Origin: Microvelia longipes
Lineage: Eukaryota; Arthropoda; Insecta; Hemiptera; Veliidae
NCBI GenBank assembly: GCA_018340805.1
Contig: JACMZG010001870.1
Coordinates: 21,025,353 to 21,089,352 of the forward strand
Length of the DNA stretch: 64,000 bases
Direction of reading: 5' to 3'
Translations under genes and position numbers: made by a program
The notes under the pieces: generated by a model
The model's database searches: none
What the model saw: the letters and a program-made list of their open reading frames with translations, nothing else
What the model was told of the DNA's origin: nothing
Shown here: positions 20,893-33,009 of the stretch, one piece after another
Layout: each line of letters begins with the position of its first letter
How positions within the stretch are numbered: position 1 is the first letter of the stretch

Positions 20893-21936
20893 AAAACGCC
20901 TAAAACGAACTAATTGCTACGTAAACTAATTTGATTTACTTGATATGACTTTATAGATCAGTGTGAAAAAATGGAAGTACCAAACTGTAGGGTTATATAC
21001 AACCCTATAATATGATGATTTATTTATGTCAAATATAATTATTCTCCTATAAACTTTACAATTTCAAAAAATGTAGCACCCATACACTCTACGAAAGTTT
21101 AACCTGTTTTTATTATCACTAACTATGTTATTGTAAAAACATTTAAATAGTACATTAATGACATATAATGATTTCTTCATAAGTGAAAATAAAATGCAAA
21201 TCATTCTCTAGTTTCAAACCTTCACTGGGTCAAGGTCACGCACTTTCACATTAGATATAGTAGAATAGAATAACAAGTAATCTCACTTCACGTTTTCGGG
21301 CTTGCAATATATCGAAAAAATGTCAAACGAAGAAAAGTTTGACCGCTAGGGCTACTTTAGCGACACTTCGTAATCGGGTGAGGTTATGAAGATGTCTTGT
21401 TGCCTGTCATGATTAAGGTTATGTTGTTTTTTATTCCTTGTTTACCTGTGTTTATAATAATTATCGCGTGTAAGAATCCAAAAAAGTGTGAAACGTTTGT
21501 CTTATTTTACTCTTAATTCTATTGAACTTTGATCTGTTGTTTCAACAATTTTCACAATCAAAAACATGTGAATTATTTCTCTTTTTTGACTCTTATTCTA
21601 TTATCTTTCTTTACGGTTGTACCAATTCTAAAAACGTTATACCTTTAATTTGGGTAACCTATAGTAAAATGGTGATCAGAGGCGGAGGTGCTGTGTTCAG
21701 TTTTGCAATGAAATACGTAAAACTCTAAGGTTTAAAAGGCCGGTTTTATTTACAGTCTCAGCAAAGGTAAGTGGCACTTATAATTAATTACTTTGTAATG
21801 ATATAGTCAGTGTTCAGGTTAATGCAAAGCAGTTCAATCGGTTTTTCATTGAAATGTTGAGAAAATTCATACAGAACTAGAGGGAATATACCTTTGTTTG
21901 AGGTATTTTCATATGGCATCTAAAACATAGCACACA
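20893..21936. other. Unassigned sequence after the gap
   Basis: No gene is supported. AGGGTT...AACCCT forms a short palindrome near 20990-21007. 21253-21288 is inversely similar to 26778-26813. The 68-codon frame at 21522-21728 has no recognised motif. Confidence 0.3.
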
Positions 21937-22079
21937 GTTAAAAAACAGTTGACAGTGTAGGAAAATAAGTTTTAAGGAACCAATAAGGTTAGCGTAAAAT
22001 TTTGTGTGTAATTTAACATCTAGGAGTAATCTCATTGGCTCCCTCCCATTATTTTCCCATGCTGTTACTGATTTTTAAC
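21937..22079. mobile_element. Palindromic MITE-like element, 143 bp
   Basis: The two halves are inverted relatives of each other: each reads GTTAAAAA-CAGT, then an ACAGYRT-RGGAAAATAA block, then AACCAATRAG. Partial relatives lie at 25110-25159 and 39661-39727, showing a dispersed family. Confidence 0.6.
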
Positions 22080-23495
22080 CGTCGTGCTATACTATATAAA
22101 CATTATACAATGTGAAGTTAAACTTTTATGACACTTCATGTTACCTTGTTGTTGGGATAGAATAGTATTCATAATACATATCATACAGTTAGAGTCAAAT
22201 ACAAGTAATATACTTATAAGAGTCTGACTCTGCCACTGGAGAATGAAGCTGGAATCCATTGGGTTAAACAATTTTTACTCTTTCTTATCATCTGTTTCAA
22301 TGCTACATCAACGTATGCATATTTCAGAGTATTGCCTTAAAATAATCAAAATTACCAGCAAAGATATATATATGTATATATATATTCCTACGATCGGCTA
22401 ATAATTTGTTTGTAACTCGTATAATTTGTTTTTTAGAATGTGTGGCAAATGTACATTGAGTTGAGAAACTAGTTAAGACTAGAGTGTTTTGCGCCTTCCA
22501 CTTCAAGGAAAAAAACAATATTTGATCCCACAAGGTTGCTACCGCCTCTGGTAATGTATATGAATACTATTACAAAAAGCTATGGCTAAGGATAGGAGCA
22601 GTTCTCTCCATGTTTCCAATAAATGTCAGAGGTAAGTATATTGCAGGTAAGTATTTTTATGAGGGCCAAAATGTATTGATTTCATGGCTGGATATGTGTG
22701 CAAAAAAAATGTGGGTCAAGAGTCCCATGCTGCATTCAAGAGCGATAAACCGGGATGAAGGCGTACTTATTGCTCTTTAGGGATTTCTATTGAACTCTAT
22801 ACATCCACCAGGTAATTTAAGATCTCCAGTCACCATCATCGGAGCAACCATTAGATATGTTGTCACCAATGACAAAATAATAGAGGCAGAAACTTTTTTT
22901 GTATTGCTTGAGCTCGTGGAGAGATGGAACTTCCCTCTCTAGGATGCTCTGTTTATGAAGAGAAGTTGTCTTCATACATCATTGCATTTTATCTTATCAA
23001 ATACAAAGGATGTATCTGATAAGGTTAAGATAGACTCTAGAAACAAAGCATGTTAGGAAGGCAAGTACTCTCTCAACGGTTGTAAGCAAAACAAATAAAA
23101 GTTTCTTTTTAGGGAATATTATATATTCAGGTTGCCCCACATGAAATCAAACTATATTTGGATCATAATCGTGGAAATAATATTGTGATGCATAATGACA
23201 ATATAATATGTAGGCATAATGACTTATACAATGAAACCACCATATGATGAATAGCACTCAAGTAAAAATGCATTTAATTATGTAGTTTACGATTTTAAAT
23301 ATGGAGTCAATTTTAAACACTAATCTATGGTTTCTATAACATAATAACGGCAATGAAGAATTCCTCTCTCAATTTTCCAATAATATAGTTTTACAGATGT
23401 CTTAAAAGGTGTTCAATACATCAGATTCCCTGTCTTTGAAGTAATATGTATGGTGAAATAAAAGAAGTTATATTTACTGCAAGTTGAAGAGGCAA
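22080..23495. other. Unassigned sequence with weak coding traces
   Basis: 22824-23000 gives a + strand text that is largely open (for example SPVTIIGATIRYVVTNDKII and AETFFVLLELVERW) but is bounded by stops. An ATG at 22582 starts a short frame that runs into GTAAGT. I could not assign these to any family; they may be relics of a transposon or a decayed gene inside the channel locus. Confidence 0.25.
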
Positions 23496-23556
23496 TGAAA
23501 GAATCAGGTACCGCTGATACTTCAACAGCAAGTATCAACAGTACCTGATTCTTTCA
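23496..23556. repeat. Long hairpin: 27-bp arms, 7-nt loop
   Basis: The arms 23496-23522 and 23530-23556 pair at 25 of 27 positions around loop 23523-23529. The outer arm sequence is TGAAAGAATCAGGTAC and its complement. Arm length and mismatch pattern are compatible with a short hairpin RNA, but also with a small inverted-repeat element. Confidence 0.6.
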
Positions 23557-25109
23557 GTAATAGTATGGATCAAGGAAACGTCTTAAAGAAGTATAGAATA
23601 AGTTTATTATTATTAAGTAGAAATACTATACTATACTCTAAAATATTATTCCATATAGAATACTCTTTTGTTCTTATATAATAACTTACTTATTTTATTA
23701 CAGGAAATGTATTACTATCAATAATGAATTTAAATCCTACTCAGCAAATAGTTGCAATACTCATATGTTAGGAATCTCATAAATGGGCATTTGCTCCAAA
23801 TCTCTTTGCAATTACTGAGTGCTATTTTTGTTTAATGAGACATGTATCATCTTTGAAGAAGCCACACATTAAAAAGGATAAGCGAGACTTGTAGAGATAT
23901 TTTTGTGCCTCTATCACTGAAGCTGATAGAGCCGACATATCATCCTGTATCTTTGCAGAATTATATTATAGTGTGTATCTTGTACAGGAAGATATTGTTA
24001 ATTTCTTCTTAAGTTTTCTTTTCTTATCACATAATTCACTACATCATTACATAGTACTACTCCACCTCATCAAGTTTGAGGTGGAAAAGGGTGTTCTCAT
24101 CATGCATGTATGATGTACACCAGATACAATATTCAATAATAAGTATTAACTTGGCCATAATATGTGGGTTGTAAAATATTAAATATTCTGCTCCTATTCT
24201 CTACTTATGATTTTCTTTTTCAGTTATCTGGCCCTAAAATTTATGAAACAATGCAGGCCAATAAGGTTCTTGCTCTCTAACATTCAGTTTGAAATTGTAC
24301 TGAAACCTACTTCCTTTCACATTTCCTCAAGATGAAATGATATAAATCTTTCCTCAAGAACTTATTCTTTTGACTTTAGCTTCATGCATCACACATTTAG
24401 CCTATGTATATTATACTGGGTTTAATTATTAGTATATAATTTTAAATTTATGGAAGCTCATTTAATGTATGCTCTTCAAATTGAACCACCTTGAAGAGGA
24501 AATTAAAGCAAAGTGTTTCCTAATATGGAATTTGACATACCCACTTATCCTGTTTCACAGAGTGGACAAACATCATGGATTTACAAGTTGGAATAAATTT
24601 TATGATTTTGTACTTAAAGTGCAAAATAGTTGATTAATTTATTACAACATACATTGTTTGAATAAATATATTTCACATTTTTACTATGATATCTGTGTTT
24701 CCTTACTTCTTTATCACCTCCAATACCATTAAATATACATGCTGCTTTCTGTATGTACTGTTGTTAATAAATTAAAAGCTGACCCTGTAAAATTGTCGTA
24801 CACATTAATAATATGTATATTTTACATATTATAGTATTATAAATTGTTGATAGGGCATGTGACTTGGCCAATGAAGATATTTATGAGATTCTTATAAATG
24901 TTTAATAAGGCCTTACACCAATAAGAATATTAGTAGTTAATATTAAAAAGGCAATGCAAGAACCAATCTACATGGAAACCAGATAATGGGAAAAATCGGA
25001 CGAGCTAATTATTTTTTTTCTCAACAAGTAAAAATAATTAAGAGCAACTTATGGCTGTAAATTCCAACAGCTAGTACTGGTATATTAAACATGCCCAGAT
25101 TTTCATATT
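23557..25109. other. Unassigned sequence with weak coding traces
   Basis: 23702-23990 has a + strand frame interrupted by two stops (segments such as NLNPTQQIVAILIC and FAITECYFCLMRHVSSLKKP). It follows TTTTATTACAG, a good acceptor-like site. The family is not recognised. The rest is AT-rich. Confidence 0.25.
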
Positions 25110-25159
25110 AGGCCAACCTCATTGGTTCCTCAAACTATATTTCCCCATGTGGCAGCTGA
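25110..25159 (-). mobile_element. Fragment of the palindromic MITE family
   Basis: The minus strand reads TCAGCTGCCACATGGGGAAA, then AGGAACCAATGAGGTTGGCC, matching one half of the element at 21937-22079. Confidence 0.5.
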
Positions 25160-26000
25160 TGTAATACTATAATAGATTTTAAAATAATCTCAAGAGAAAT
25201 AAAGAGAAATAATCTCTAAAATATCAGAGGACTCCTTGAGCAAGAACAATTCATATAATGATCAAGTCCTTGTAACATGACTTTACTCAAGAAACACGAT
25301 AGGCTCCTAATGTCCTACATCTACTATAGTCCTAAGAAATCTTATACATCATAGATTTTATTCAAAATTCTCAAATATTACCTATGGTTCCACAAGTTAA
25401 ATCACATATGTTGATAGTATTATATCATTCTCTTTAAAATCAAGGCTTGAAAAATGTTAAAAAATTAAAAAGAAATTGAAATGAGGACATGATGAATAAT
25501 GCTCTTAGAACGAGAAATAAATAATATGTATTTTTTAATGTGAACATAAATGACTTCATTATTGATCCAAATATACTTGGTGTCAAGTTCAATACACTTA
25601 AGTTGATGATAAACTTTCACCCTTTTCCCCATGTGCGATGGACCAGCTTTTAGTCAAGTTCAACAACTACGCTGTAGTCAGTGCACAAGTACTTACAAAC
25701 CGCTTTGTATTAACGCTCAGCAATGGCCAACTGGCTCACCTATAGGTACAAGTGACGCAGCCAGTGTAAAAATTAGTCATTTATGCTTTCACATTTCTTT
25801 CTTTAAAATATATGAAAACCAAAAATGATGTAAGTCACCGATGAAGTATCTATATATTCCTCTATGATGTAAATTTTTAAAAAACTTATATAAATTAAAC
25901 TTTATCTAAGTTCTAATTTTAAAAATAAGGAAAGATGCTTCGACCAAAGGCAGGACTTGTGGTGCTGCAATGCAGATATTCGGAGGAACTAAAATTCAAG
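25160..26000. other. Unassigned sequence with overlapping short open frames
   Basis: At 25631-25830 two overlapping + strand frames are open (65 and 35 codons). The shorter one, from ATG 25638, includes NNYAVVSAQVLTNRFVLTLS and ends next to AG|GTACAAGT, a donor-like site. It is too short to call a gene. Confidence 0.25.
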
Positions 26001-26072
26001 GGTAGAGACAGTGTTCTCACTCCCACCCTTCTCATAGTCCTGTCAGGTGGGAGTCAGAACACTGTCTCTACC
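26001..26072. repeat. Near-perfect hairpin: 27-bp arms, 18-nt loop
   Basis: The arms 26001-26027 and 26046-26072 pair with one mismatch around an 18-nt loop. The arm begins GGTAGAGACAGTGTTCTCAC. The stem is less AT-rich than its surroundings. It could be a pre-miRNA/hairpin-RNA precursor or a short inverted-repeat transposon. Confidence 0.65.
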
Positions 26073-27120
26073 GCCAACCCCTCATCTTACATTACTTAGA
26101 CGGAATTGAATTTAACAATGAGCCTCAGGTCTAGGAGTTCAAATATATAATTAGGTAGACTTTAAGGCCTTTGGTGCCTACCAACAATATGTAGTATCTG
26201 TCTAACCATGGACCCATTACACTTTACACAGATTATTTTCAACTTAGCAATAGTTCTCATTTTCAAGAGGTTTTACTTAAATCAATCTTTAGTAACTTTT
26301 ACGTGTTCTACCAAACTGCAATGGACAAAACCCATTTATCAATCATTCCTTTCTACTATGAATGAACAAATTGCAATCTATATTGATTTTAAAACTATGT
26401 AAATTGTACTGACTAATTCATAAATGAAGACATGTTAGACTCTGGCAACATACAGACAAGATAAATATTATCCACAATTAATACAAAGATTGGACGAAAT
26501 TCAATACAAATTCGTGAAAAAACAACGACTTTAATAACATTTATATTTATTGGGCTAATATTGGAATAGAGCTATTGTATTTTATTATTACTATAATTTG
26601 GTCATTAAAACTAGTCGAGAGAGTCACTAACATTTAGAACGTTTTTATTTACTAATTACACTTCACATTTGTTACAAAATACGACATCCTGTCATTTTAC
26701 TACCGGTCAGCCATTTTGTATAAATATCGAGTAAAACTCGATTAATTCGAATTTGAAAATTGGAAGGAGTAATTTCAGGAGTGAGATCACTTGTTATTTC
26801 TATTCCATATACTTTAAAATAATCGGCAACTATAAATAAGTTTTGTTGTCATTACAAATTTACGTATTTTAAGGAGTTTACTCTGTGCCAGGTTGTTTAC
26901 AAATCATTTGTTTACTTTTGTAGAATATCTCAATATATAGTTTTTACAGTTCTCTACTAGTAGCGCTAGTTGTCAAAAAATGTCTGTTTACGTAAAATTG
27001 AGGTTCAAATTATTGTAAAGATAAATAATAAAATTAAGTTATAATTAACTCTAATGTAAGTTTTTATTCTATTTTTGTTATATTAACGTTTTAGCACGAA
27101 TAAATTTACGTAAAATCATT
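26073..27120. other. AT-rich sequence, probably channel intron
   Basis: No exon is seen. 26778-26813 is an inverted relative of 21253-21288. ATCGAGTAAAACTCGAT near 26727 is a short palindrome. Confidence 0.35.
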
Positions 27121-27300
27121 CCTAGGGTTGATTTTTTAAAAGCTAGGAGGGCTAGGAAGAAGCTAGGAAGAAGCTAGGAACAACCTAGGAACAACCTAGG
27201 AGAGATTTCAAAAACTGATTCTGAATACCGCTAGGCCTAGGAGAAAGCTAGGAACAACCTAGGAGAAGGCTAGGAACAACCTAGGAGAGATTTTTTTAAA
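27121..27300 (+). repeat. Tandem repeat of AAGCTAGGAACAACCTAGGA units
   Basis: Ten-bp half units GCTAGGA(A/G)(G/C)AA and CCTAGGA alternate, forming CCTAGG palindromes. A second block after a GATTCTGAATAC spacer (about 27220-27240) repeats the first. The array lies 280 bp upstream of the first channel exon in this window. Confidence 0.85.
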
Positions 27301-27580
27301 ATGATTCTGAATACGGGCCTTAGTGTTAGAAAGTGGATGATACTGTGTTTGATGAAATGAATCTTATGGATTGTTCTGTTCTCCTGCGGGCTGTTTCTAA
27401 AAACTATTTAAATTCCATAATGGTTGAAGTCTTGTTGGAATTATGATTAAATAGCATAAGTTTCAAAATATTCTTCCTTCCATCATGGAGACATGTCCCA
27501 TGATGAAATACCTCCCCACTTAGTAACATTTACAGTTTTACTTTAATAAGTGTTAATATTTTATTATTATTTGGATTTAG

Positions 27581-27702
27581 AATGTAGTGATGAGAATCCA
27601 TGTCAAGGTCTGGGGGAGCATGCACACTTCTCTAACTTTGGTATGGCGTTTTTAACTCTCTTTAGAGTTGCTACTGGAGATAACTGGAATGGAATCATGA
27701 AG
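27581..27702 (+). CDS. T-type calcium channel alpha-1 (Cav3): exon with domain IV pore loop
   Basis: This is the first of six exons of a low-voltage-activated Cav3 channel, a plasma-membrane pore that passes Ca2+ near resting potential. The exon starts after TTTGGATTTAG with two bases of a split codon and ends in AAG before the donor GTAATT. It encodes [20 protein letters not shown] and then the pore helix and filter [14 protein letters not shown], where the Asp after Gly is the domain IV selectivity residue of the EEDD filter typical of T-type channels. That residue separates Cav3 from high-voltage-activated channels, which have Glu. The S1-S5 exons of domain IV are not found upstream; they lie beyond the window, across the gap, or in the gap itself. 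Confidence 0.95.
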
Positions 27703-27940
27703 GTAATTTGCTTTAAACCATTTAATACATACCAAAATATAAGTTTCTTAAGTATAAGCTTCTTTAAAAATTAAGTAATAATTGTAAGGATTAAAATATA
27801 GCAATTTTGATTTTTTAATTGTTTAATTTTAAAATTAACTTTATTAATGAATCAGCAGAAAGTTATGTATTCATAATTGAATTAGAGATATGTCTATTAG
27901 GTCATAATTATGTGTGTTATAAATCTGTTAGTGAACAGAC

Positions 27941-27968
27941 CTTGAAGTAAAGTGTACTTTACTTCAAG
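27941..27968. repeat. 28-bp palindrome inside a channel intron
   Basis: CTTGAAGTAAAG and its exact complement flank a 4-nt centre (TGTA). The following TAAAGTACAGTACTT partly repeats the text. It lies about 100 bp before the S6 exon. Confidence 0.8.
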
Positions 27969-28066
27969 TAAAGTACAGTACTTGAGCCACTGTGGACTGA
28001 GCATATTCTCAGACTGCATTTTTTATATTTAAACAGAGAACTAATCTTTAAATGTATGCATTCTAG

Positions 28067-28237
28067 GACACTTTACGAGAAGGATGTGATCCAGGTCATG
28101 ACTGTGTTAAGAACTGCTGTGTTTCTCATGTGATAGCTCCTCTCTTCTTTGTTATATTTGTACTCATGGCCCAGTTTGTCTTAGTCAACGTAGTGGTAGC
28201 TGTTCTAATGAAACATTTAGAAGAATCTCACAAGCAG
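28067..28237 (+). CDS. Cav3 channel: exon with domain IV S6
   Basis: This exon of 57 codons follows TGCATTCTAG and ends in CAG before GTAATG, phase 0 on both sides. It begins [18 protein letters not shown], the cysteine-bearing extracellular link after the pore loop. [20 protein letters not shown] follows, which is transmembrane segment S6 of domain IV, and the exon closes with [14 protein letters not shown], the start of the cytoplasmic C-terminus whose proximal helix controls gating in this family. The match to known T-type channels is strong throughout. The intron before it is only 364 nt; the intron after it is 11107 nt. Confidence 0.96.
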
Positions 28238-28955
28238 GTAATGTTAAACATATCTATTATCACTTTTTAAACTTCTTTAAACCCTTATTGTTGATTAATG
28301 CTTAGTTGTTTCAATAAAATTTAAAACAATTAAAAATAAAAACAGTATTGTTTTAGTAAGTGTTGAAACAATTATTATTAAAACTTGTTGGTAAGATTAT
28401 CAATTTTTGTACTGATTTATGTTATTTTTAACAGTAAAGATTGTAGTTAATATTTTAATTACATTAAAGTAAACTGAAAAAGGTATTAAAAATTTGAAAA
28501 TTAAACAATCTGTTGAATTTTATTGTATTAGTTATTACATGACTTTTTGAAGTTCAGAAAAAATGATCAAATAATTACAGATTAGTTGTGTTTTCTTTCT
28601 GTTTTCATATTTGACAGAATTTATCGCGAAGAATTTTTTGTCATAGTAATCTAATAAAATAAAAGAAATAATTATTAAAATAAGTTTTATTTACTTTATA
28701 AACTTTAAGCCTATGTTTTTAATCAGATATAATAAAATTTAATCATAACAATAACAACTTGAAATAAGTTAGTATTAACATATTTGCATCTTAATAAAAT
28801 ATGATTATTTGAAATATTTTTTTATATTTACAATACTGTTTTTATTTTTATGTTTATTTTTAAAGAATCCAAACTAAATGATTTTTTTTCTTTTTTTCAA
28901 TAATTTGTGTGTTGGTAATTTGATGTGGAACCCCTTCGAATCCTCTACCATATAG

Positions 28956-28967
28956 GATGAAGAATTT
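28956..28967 (+). CDS. Possible 12-nt micro-exon of the Cav3 gene
   Basis: GATGAAGAATTT (Asp-Glu-Glu-Phe) sits between CCATATAG and the strong donor GTAAGAG. Its length preserves the phase-0 junction between the S6 exon and the acidic exon at 39345, and its acidic residues suit that position. The acceptor side has a poor pyrimidine tract. It would be an optional insert only; the gene reads correctly without it. Confidence 0.2.
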
Positions 28968-31900
28968 GTAAGAGAATTCCCAAACAATTTTAGACTTAGA
29001 TTTTTGTCTTTTATCTTATTTTTCTATATTTTTTTAATCAGTGTCATAAATATAAGAGATTTTTCATTATTATTTTTTCTTGCCTACTATTGTAAAAAAA
29101 AACAATTAAATATTATATAGATTAACTAAACAGAATTTTCAAACAATCAAACACAATTAATCACAGAAATAAAACTAAAGTAACCTTCAATACCCCCTTA
29201 AATAAGGGGAGGCCCTTGCTTGTATTAACAAGTGTCAGCAGGCTGTTAAAAAAAAAAAAAAAAACTATTGTAAAAAAGAAAAAGTACTGTCTTGACCCTA
29301 AAAATTCAAAACAATTGTTTTATCAAAATAAGATTTCCATCTAATAAAATTTTTAAGAAGAAAGTTTATAACAGTTGTGGCATCAAAAAAAGTTATTAAC
29401 TGGTTTTATAGCCAAGGCTTAATATATATTTATAATATATGTTTACTGTATCATATTTATTGGACCATCTAAAGTAGCAACTCTTTAACCATTAAATGGC
29501 TAAAGTGAAAGGCTTTTGTGTTTGTAGCTAAAGTTCTCTTAGAAAGATGGGACCCTGATAAATAAGTTTTTAGAAGAAAAAGCTCAACTCATAAAATTTT
29601 AGTTTTAAAATTACTGTCTCTTATATCTATGATCACTATCTAATAATTATAATTATAGCTACACGAACAACACTAAATATAAAATGAAACTTTAAACAAA
29701 TATATAAAACAAAAACATTGGTAATCAGCACTCACACAGAACTATATTAGTTTCACTATACTTACGTAGTTTTTACAATTATAATATTTCCATTGAAAGG
29801 AAAATATGGTATTACAATTAATGATTCATTTAAAACTTTCTTCATCTTTAATATAAATACAATGAAAGTATAATCTGAGTGTTTTTCAGATTACTGAAAA
29901 AAAAAAAATATTTTTGTTAATTATAAATAGTATAATCAAAAAGTTTATATCTACAGTACTTTTTGAATGTAATTATGTATATTTTCCTCTCAAAAATAAA
30001 TTATTTATTCTTTAAGTACTACATTTAATTTATAATTGTTTCTTTCTAAAAATTATTTTATACTTAAATAAAAAATAGTTTTTTTAATCAAAAAGAGTAA
30101 ACTTTTCAAAATTTTGTAAATAATTAGTTATAAATTCTTGACTAATTTAGGCCCTTAGGGTTTCCAAGTTAGCCACTAGGGCTAAGTACGGTTTACTGCT
30201 AATAAATTATTTTTGGCTTAATTAGTTTATACAACTCATTTAATTGAAGTTGGAATTATTACAGTTTAAACTCATCTGATATAAATAAGGCTCACATGGT
30301 GTTTTTATCACTTCGTGGTTGCATAAGAAATGAAAAAAATTGAGAGTAAAATCTTCTGTTTTTTGGACTATTTGATAACACTATTTTCCTTTAAATTAAT
30401 TCTACGTCCTAAAGTGACGATAAACTTCATTGATTTTAAATAAAATATTTATAAGTAGATAGTATGGTGTTAGATATAAATATGAAATATATTGAATATC
30501 GCTTATTTCCTACCATTAAGTTTTGAACTTCCTCGAAAAATATTGAATTTCACATATTAGTTACATAGTTCTATGTAACTAGAGATATGCAGTAATTATT
30601 TTCAGATTTATATGACTACACAAGTGTATATAAGTAGTTTTTTTTTCACTTTATATTTTTTGACTTAACTATTGCTCAGTAGTTTATTGTTTATCTGTTA
30701 ATACAGTCCAGCCAGGTCAATACCTGGTCAAACAAACCATTACTGTCTGATTAGCTCTACTAAAATATCCTGGAGCCTTATTTAAATAATATAGTTATTT
30801 AGAACAATATTATTATTAATATTACAATAATTTGTAATATAATTTTATTATCTTTTTAAATTGTTAATAATTTTTATTGGTGTATTTAGTCCATTTAGTT
30901 AAAATTATTTATCTGTTTAAATATATTAGTTTTTTAGAATAAATATTATTATTATTAACTATTAATAATCATATTACCTGACTTTTTTATTAAATCATAT
31001 TCAATAAGAATTTATTTGTTAATTTCAATCAAGAAATACGTTATTTATTTATTAATTTAATTTTAATTATGAATTTTTATTCAGTTTCTGCCATTGCTAT
31101 TTTGCAAAGGTTTAAAATTAAATGAATTATAATGATGAGATAAAAGTATAACTCAGTTATTATTGATTAATAATTATTTAACTATTAAGAAAACTATATT
31201 ATTTTAGCCTTTATAATAATTATCTGCCAATGAAAAGTTTGTATTAATATTTATCCCCCAATTGTATTATATTACTTACCCAAATTTGGGTAAGTTTTGT
31301 ATATTTCTACATAAATCTTAAATGGACATCTAAGATGAGTAAAAGCAGTTTCTTTATTGTTTTCTTACAAAATAGTTTTTATATTAAACTTCAGAACAAT
31401 CTAAAGGTTTTTTTAAATTTGAAACATTTATAAATACATATTTAATATTGGATAAATATTTAATTTTTCTGGCAGATTATCTGTCTCTAAGATCTCTACA
31501 GCATAATTACACTACTTACAATAAATGGTTGGTAGGTTATTGGTACGTTATTATTCACTGTATTGAGCAACATTTAAACAAAGAATATTTATCTTTTTAT
31601 TTTTATTTTATATAACATATTAGGTGTTACTAATTTTTACAATTCAAAACAATTACAACTTTTAGAAATAGTGTTATTTACATTTTTTTGTTTCTCAAAT
31701 TTTTATATTAAGAGCGTTAGATCTATCCTTAAATTTTCTTCCTTAAATTAATAATGATATAATTACTCCAATGCTTTAATCAAATAAAGTACTTACTCGA
31801 CATTTCTTACTTCTTTTGACTTTCTTTTAGAATAGAATGTTATTATTGTTGTTCTAAGCACCTCATGAGATTAACAGTAGAGAAATACTAGGATGAAATT

Positions 31901-33009
31901 TCAATGAAGAAAACTAACTCCCTTGTAGAAAGGTGATTCTTATAATTTCCGTCACTCTAGCCGAAATACTAAAAAGCTAAATTAAGCTCGAATTTTTATT
32001 TTAGTAGATTTTCTTAAACATTTTTTATTGCTGCTTCACAAAAAAGTATCACATTAGGACTTTTTTAATTTCTTTATACCTCACATTTAATTTCTAGAAA
32101 AATTTCGGCTGACGCAAAACATCCTGTTTTCTTTAACTATTTCCATTAAAACCCTTTTTATTTATGAAACAATTATTTTTAACTATAGAAGTTTGAATGT
32201 CCGTTAGTTATTTATGGTATTGTCCGCAATGCTGCATTATACTGGTTTCTGTTGCTCGTACAGCGAAGGGTAAAATTCATATAATAATTTTTTTTATGAG
32301 TTAATGAAAATTCTTTTTGACTTTAATTTTTTTCATTCTGCTACTACAAATTCTTGAAATGATATTAACTTCTGATTGATTTACTTTGACTTCATTTAGT
32401 CTTGTCAGACTTAAAGCTCTGTGTCATATTTCCTTATAAATTTTTTCACAACCTTACAATTCACTATCATTACTTATTTTTTAGCTTCCTGTATTTGACT
32501 TGTACAAGTTAAACTCAACCTGTGCTTTGTGTAAATCGTTATTTAACCGTCCTCTTATAAATTTGTGAACCCTCTGCTACAAATATGTCATTTTTAATCT
32601 CATGAACAAATTTACTTAGTTAGGAAATGAGTTATGATAAACTAGAATTTTTTTTTAATAATACCATTAAAAAATGGTTTCGAAATTTATAATGATAGTG
32701 CTTATTTAGCCCAATAATTTAACCAATCTACTGTCTATGACACTATTAGCAAATTTTCATCAGAAAATGAAAAGAAGTGATTCTTTTCTTCTTTTGTTTG
32801 CCCCTGTTAAATTTGCATTATGTGCCATTGCTTTTTGGCTGTTAGCTTCAAAAGCTTTCTATCACAGGTGTCAAAAATAATTGTTAATTTTATTTTATTA
32901 ACCATAATCCCTAAAGCTGCCCTTTAACTAATCTGCATAATTATTTTCATCTCAAGTAGTGATAAAAATAATCACTTAATTTAAAGCTTAAAATATAAAA
33001 TTTTATTGA
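28968..33009. other. Channel intron, AT-rich
   Basis: This is part of the 11.1-kb intron 28238-39344. A short non-LTR/SINE tail is annotated separately. A perfect 22-bp palindrome (ACTTACCCAAA/TTTGGGTAAGT) lies at 31274-31295 and an 11-bp-arm hairpin at 30558-30581. No further exon was found. Confidence 0.5.
29191..29264 (+). mobile_element. 3' tail of a SINE or RTE-like LINE
   Basis: TAAGGGGAGGCCCTTGCT, then GTGTCAGCAGGCTGTTA and a run of 17 A resembles the conserved 3' tail GGAGGCC-TTGCCCAGCAGTGGGA-AGGCTG of many insect RTE LINEs and their SINEs. Only the end of the element is recognisable. Confidence 0.5.

Noticed and set aside
19887..20903. 338-codon open frame
   Set aside because: It consists of unknown bases in the assembly gap.
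25638..25745. 35-codon frame ending at a donor-like AG|GTACAAGT
   Set aside because: Too short, and a longer overlapping frame is equally open; no channel similarity.
28921..28955. B-box-like TTCGAATCC suggesting a tRNA gene or SINE
   Set aside because: No A box or cloverleaf arms could be found nearby.
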